Positions 12,873 to 15,532 of a stretch of DNA of 15,532 nucleotides are shown piece after piece. The notes beneath the pieces were generated by a model. That model saw nothing but the letters and a program-made list of their open reading frames with translations, did not search any database and was not told where the DNA came from. The stretch is taken from positions 13,859 through 29,390 of the forward strand of contig DKAI01000106.1 of assembly GCA_002450755.1 (NCBI GenBank), in the 5' to 3' direction. The stretch comes from Deltaproteobacteria bacterium UBA6930 (GTDB lineage Bacteria > Myxococcota_A > UBA9160 > UBA6930). Every line of letters begins with the position of its first letter. The stretch's first letter is position 1. The position numbers and the translations under genes were made by a program.

Positions 12873-14494
12873 TGCGATTTTCCGAGAGGTCGATTTCAGG
12901 GGCGCTTGGATGTCTTTTGGCTCATACGTATCGAATACAAGGTCGCGTAATCAAAAAAGGGAAGAAACTGACGGAAGAGGACTTGGCAAGCTTTGCTGGG
13001 TCCGGGATCGATTCGATCATGGTAGCAGAAATTGAAAGTTTAGATGTGGAAGAGAATGCCGCCGCCGGAAGACTTTCTTCACGATTTTCAGGGTTTGGCG
13101 TTGAGGCCGGTCGGGCTTCAACGGGACGATGCAATTTATTTTCCGCAACCGATGGTCTTTTTCGCGTTAATGAGAGCGATATAGACAGATTCAATTCGAT
13201 TGACGAGGCTATAACCGTTGCGACGTTACCGAATTATTCCAGAGTAACTAAGGGAACGATGGTTGGTACGGTGAAGGTCATACCGTTTTCCGTACCGGAT
13301 GAAATAATTACAAAATGTGAAAATACACTGGGTGAATCCATATCAACAATGGAGGTGTCGGCCTTTAAGAGAAAACACGTTGGAATATTGTTGACAGAAA
13401 TGCCTGGTACGCATGAACGTGTTCTCGAGAGAGCTTCGGATAGCTTAAGAGCTCGAGTGGAACGGCTTGGGTCGGAGGTAAAGTTAGAACTTAGATGCTC
13501 TCATTCGATAGATGAGGTTTCGGAGGCTCTTCGAAAGGTATGTCTTGAAGGGTGTGATCTAGTACTGATGTTGGGATCTTCGGCGATCACCGACCGAAGA
13601 GACGTACTCCCCCAAGCTGTTGAAGTGGTTGGAGGGGCAATCGAGCACTTCGGAATGCCGGTCGATCCTGGAAATCTTTTATTGCTTGCAACTAAAGGAG
13701 ACACCCAGATTGTTGGAGTCCCTGGCTGTGCTCGCTCTTTGAAGCCAAGTGGTTTTGATTGGGTTTTAGAGCGAATGATGTGTGAGATTGCAGTATCGGG
13801 TGCGGAGCTCATGAAGATGGGGGTGGGCGGTTTGCTAAAAGAGGCGTCTAATAGACCGATGCCCCGGGAAGGGTTATTGCAGGACGCTGAAATTTCAAAT
13901 GGCGGAGTGTCCATAGTTATTCTGGCCGCGGGGAGCTCGAGAAGGATGGGAGTTAAGAATAAACTCCTTCAGACTGTAGAAGGACAGCCCATGATAGCTC
14001 GGGTTGTCGACTCAGCTCTGAGCAGTAAGGCCGAGCATGTAGCGATGATACTAGGACATGAGGCTGGTTTGATAAAAGAGGCTTTGCGTGGCCGAGAAAT
14101 AGAATTTATTAACAATTCTAAACACTTGAAGGGCATGGGTACTTCGGTAGCTGTGGGTGCCAAGCATTTTCGAAACTCCGCTGATGGTTTGTTGATTTGT
14201 TTGGGAGATATGCCGTGGCTCGAGAGTAAGCATCTAAATTTGTTAATTGATGCATTTGATCTTAATGACGATAAAAGCATTTACGTCCCTGAGTACCAAG
14301 GTAAAAGAGGAAATCCCGTTCTATGGCATTCTCGATTTTTCGATGAGCTTTGTTCGTTGCAGGGTGATTGGGGCGCAAGAAAATTGCTCGAAAAATACTC
14401 TGACGAAATCTGTTATGTCGAGATACCGACCAATGCCATCAGTATGGATTTGGATACGCCGGATTCCTTTTTGAACCTGATCAAGCCAGATTGA
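12869..14494 (+). CDS. Fusion of MoCF molybdopterin-binding domain and MocA-type nucleotidyltransferase (molybdopterin cytidylyltransferase-like)
   Basis: A 541-residue two-part protein. Residues 1 to about 330 form a MoeA/MogA-related molybdopterin-binding region, with LAHTYRIQGRVIKKGKKLT (17-35) near the start and LMLGSSAITDRRDVLPQAV (233-251) as the MoCF motif. Residues about 347-541 form a MobA/MocA nucleotidyltransferase, with VILAAGSSRRMG (350-361) binding NTP, LKGMGTSVAVG (420-430), LGDMPWL (445-451), KRGNPVLW (479-486) and MDLDTPDSF (526-534). The LAAG, RGNPV and GARKLL patterns are those of MocA, which makes molybdopterin cytosine dinucleotide, the cofactor form used by bacterial xanthine dehydrogenase-type enzymes. 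This fusion is known in alphaproteobacteria from memory. The start overlaps the XdhC stop (ATGATG at 12869; ATG 12872 is possible). It closes the maturation cassette. Confidence 0.9.
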   Translation: MMRFSERSISGALGCLLAHTYRIQGRVIKKGKKLTEEDLASFAGSGIDSIMVAEIESLDVEENAAAGRLSSRFSGFGVEAGRASTGRCNLFSATDGLFRVNESDIDRFNSIDEAITVATLPNYSRVTKGTMVGTVKVIPFSVPDEIITKCENTLGESISTMEVSAFKRKHVGILLTEMPGTHERVLERASDSLRARVERLGSEVKLELRCSHSIDEVSEALRKVCLEGCDLVLMLGSSAITDRRDVLPQAVEVVGGAIEHFGMPVDPGNLLLLATKGDTQIVGVPGCARSLKPSGFDWVLERMMCEIAVSGAELMKMGVGGLLKEASNRPMPREGLLQDAEISNGGVSIVILAAGSSRRMGVKNKLLQTVEGQPMIARVVDSALSSKAEHVAMILGHEAGLIKEALRGREIEFINNSKHLKGMGTSVAVGAKHFRNSADGLLICLGDMPWLESKHLNLLIDAFDLNDDKSIYVPEYQGKRGNPVLWHSRFFDELCSLQGDWGARKLLEKYSDEICYVEIPTNAISMDLDTPDSFLNLIKPD

Positions 14495-14521
14495 TTCCAT
14501 TTAGAATTTTCGGGTTATATT
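14491..14521 (+). promoter_or_regulatory. Candidate promoter that would give a leaderless amidohydrolase mRNA
   Basis: TATATT at 14516-14521 ends 6 nt before the amidohydrolase ATG at 14528, and TTGATT lies at 14491-14496 with a long 19-nt spacer. No Shine-Dalgarno is seen in the 33-nt gap. This arrangement is that of a leaderless transcript, though read-through from the operon upstream is an equally simple explanation. Confidence 0.25.
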
Positions 14522-14527
14522 AGATTT

Positions 14528-15388
14528 ATGAATTCAATTGATATCGTCTGCAACCTGTTTACCGAAAGAGAAATCAAAGAAGGTAGAACTGGTCTCGAAG
14601 ACGACTTTCTCGACCAAATCCGATTTCCTGCAACTTTGCGGAATGGTGTCTCTTTGCATAATTATATTCAAAAAATGGATAACGCCGGAATTGAAAGGTC
14701 ATTATTGATAGCTGTCCGCGGTGGAGATCTTCGGGTTAAAGGTTCGTTTGAAGTTCCTTACGAATATGTAAATGAAGCATGTGAACAATATAAGGATCGC
14801 TTTTCTGGTCTTGCCGGAATTGATCCAACTAGAGGAATGCAGGGTCTTCGAGACTTAGAAGTTGCCGTGAAAGACTACGGATTTGTCGGAGCCCATTTTT
14901 ACCCCCACTGGTTCGAGCTTCCCCCCGATCACGCAAAGGTATACCCTTATTATGCAAAGTGTTGTGAGCTGAACATTCCGATCATGATGCAGGTAGGGCA
15001 GAGCCTTAACTATCAAAAGCATAGACGCCTCAAAAGTGTCGGCAGGCCGATAGCCCTAGATGCCGTAGCATGCGATTTTCCAGAATTAAAACTTATAGGA
15101 ATTCATATAGGAATTCCTTGGACTGATGAAATGATCGCTATGGCCTGGAAGCACGAGAATGTCTTTATCGGTTCAGACGCTCATGCTCCGAGACACTGGC
15201 CCTCTCAGTTCGTTCGTTATCTCGATTCCGTTGGCCGAAATAAAGTGTTGTTTGGAACCGATTGGCCTGTAATAGATCCTGAGAGAGCGATCCAAGAGAT
15301 AAAAAAATTAGGGATAAGAGAGGAATCTTTGGGACGCTTGCTTAGAGATAATGCTCTGTCTGTTTTTCGGCTGCCCGGAAATGAATAA
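14528..15388 (+). CDS. Amidohydrolase-2 (ACMSD-like) family protein lacking the canonical metal-binding HxH
   Basis: A 286-residue TIM-barrel protein of the Amidohydro_2 family, whose members are metal-dependent hydrolases or decarboxylases. HIGIPWTDEM (193-202) and LFGTDWPVID (241-250) are clear, keeping the catalytic-type H193 and the metal-type D245. The beta-1 HxH, however, reads V7-C8-N9 in IDIVCNLF, and the beta-5 histidine is replaced by Q155 in IMMQVGQS. I recall a subgroup with the same losses (a QVG motif and GHIGYPWTDEM), so this is probably a divergent clade rather than a broken gene. Metal use and reaction are unclear. The ATG lacks a Shine-Dalgarno. It lies 33 nt after the MocA-type gene and overlaps the CoA-ligase gene by 8 nt, suggesting action on a ring-cleavage product ahead of CoA activation. 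Confidence 0.85.
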   Translation: MNSIDIVCNLFTEREIKEGRTGLEDDFLDQIRFPATLRNGVSLHNYIQKMDNAGIERSLLIAVRGGDLRVKGSFEVPYEYVNEACEQYKDRFSGLAGIDPTRGMQGLRDLEVAVKDYGFVGAHFYPHWFELPPDHAKVYPYYAKCCELNIPIMMQVGQSLNYQKHRRLKSVGRPIALDAVACDFPELKLIGIHIGIPWTDEMIAMAWKHENVFIGSDAHAPRHWPSQFVRYLDSVGRNKVLFGTDWPVIDPERAIQEIKKLGIREESLGRLLRDNALSVFRLPGNE

Positions 15389-15532
15389 GCAGGTTAGTCA
15401 GAATCAGGGATTAACGCTTCTAGAAGCCATAGTTTTCTCGGCGAGACGTCAACCAACCAAGATAGCATTACAATGTGAGAATAAAAAACTCACTTACAGG
15501 AAGCTCTCAGAGAATATCCTTAAAGTGCGTTC
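15381..15532 (+). CDS. AMP-dependent synthetase/acyl-CoA ligase, N-terminal fragment (cut by window edge)
   Basis: The frame from ATG 15381 stays open for 50 codons to the window end. After a short head, ARRQPTKIALQCENKKLTYR matches the N-terminal start of ANL-family acyl-CoA synthetases ('A...PdkiAl.....ltY.eL'), followed by KLSEN. No catalytic motifs are in view, so it could also be another adenylating enzyme. The start lies inside the amidohydrolase gene (8-nt overlap with its TAA at 15386-15388), a sign of coupling. It would activate an organic acid to its CoA thioester. Confidence 0.7.
   Translation, partial: MNKQVSQNQGLTLLEAIVFSARRQPTKIALQCENKKLTYRKLSENILKVR

Overview
This 15.5 kb window is a dense bacterial chromosome segment of moderate GC, probably from a pseudomonadotan (proteobacterium). 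The clues are a Sel1-repeat protein with a signal peptide, a MoxR-type ATPase/XdhC/MocA molybdenum-hydroxylase maturation set, and mixed ATG/GTG/TTG starts with mostly good Shine-Dalgarno sites. The lineage is a guess. I see no tRNA, rRNA, CRISPR array, insertion sequence or phage gene. Nothing is frameshifted; both edge genes are cut by the window.

Layout, left to right. (1) Positions 1-1765, minus strand: a thiolase-fold (SCP-x/lipid-transfer-like) protein followed 2 nt later by its usual partner, a DUF35 zinc-ribbon/OB-fold protein that runs off the left edge. (2) Positions 1880-4933, plus: an HpaB-family FADH2-dependent aromatic hydroxylase, then a DASS/SLC13-type anion transporter 18 nt downstream. 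They diverge from the thiolase across a 114-nt spacer that holds a perfect 6-bp inverted repeat. (3) Positions 5048-5698: an exported Sel1-repeat protein, apparently a separate unit. (4) Positions 5831-6844: a luciferase-like (LLM) flavin/F420 oxidoreductase. (5) Positions 6891-9269, minus: the large molybdopterin subunit of a xanthine dehydrogenase/CoxL-type hydroxylase, without small or medium subunit genes in view. (6) Positions 9397-10677, plus: a class-III PLP enzyme of the glutamate-1-semialdehyde aminomutase type. (7) Positions 10678-10943: a 266-nt leader rich in hairpins, with a well-led 40-codon ORF. (8) Positions 10944-14494, plus, tightly packed: CoxD-like AAA+ ATPase, XdhC N-domain, XdhC C-domain, and a MoCF-MocA fusion. 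This is a maturation cassette for molybdenum cofactor and its cytidylylated form. (9) Positions 14528-15532, plus: an amidohydrolase-2 protein lacking most canonical metal ligands, overlapping by 8 nt an AMP-dependent acyl-CoA ligase cut by the right edge.

Taken together the window looks like a catabolic region for an aromatic or N-heteroaromatic acid (inference). The DASS carrier would import an anion, and the HpaB, LLM and molybdenum enzymes would oxygenate or hydroxylate it. The PLP enzyme and amidohydrolase would process nitrogen or ring-cleavage products, and the CoA ligase plus thiolase/DUF35 pair would finish as acyl-CoA. The substrate cannot be read from sequence. The points most worth following are the structured leader upstream of the coxD-like gene, the orphan molybdenum-hydroxylase large subunit with an unusual active-site loop, and the metal-ligand-poor amidohydrolase.
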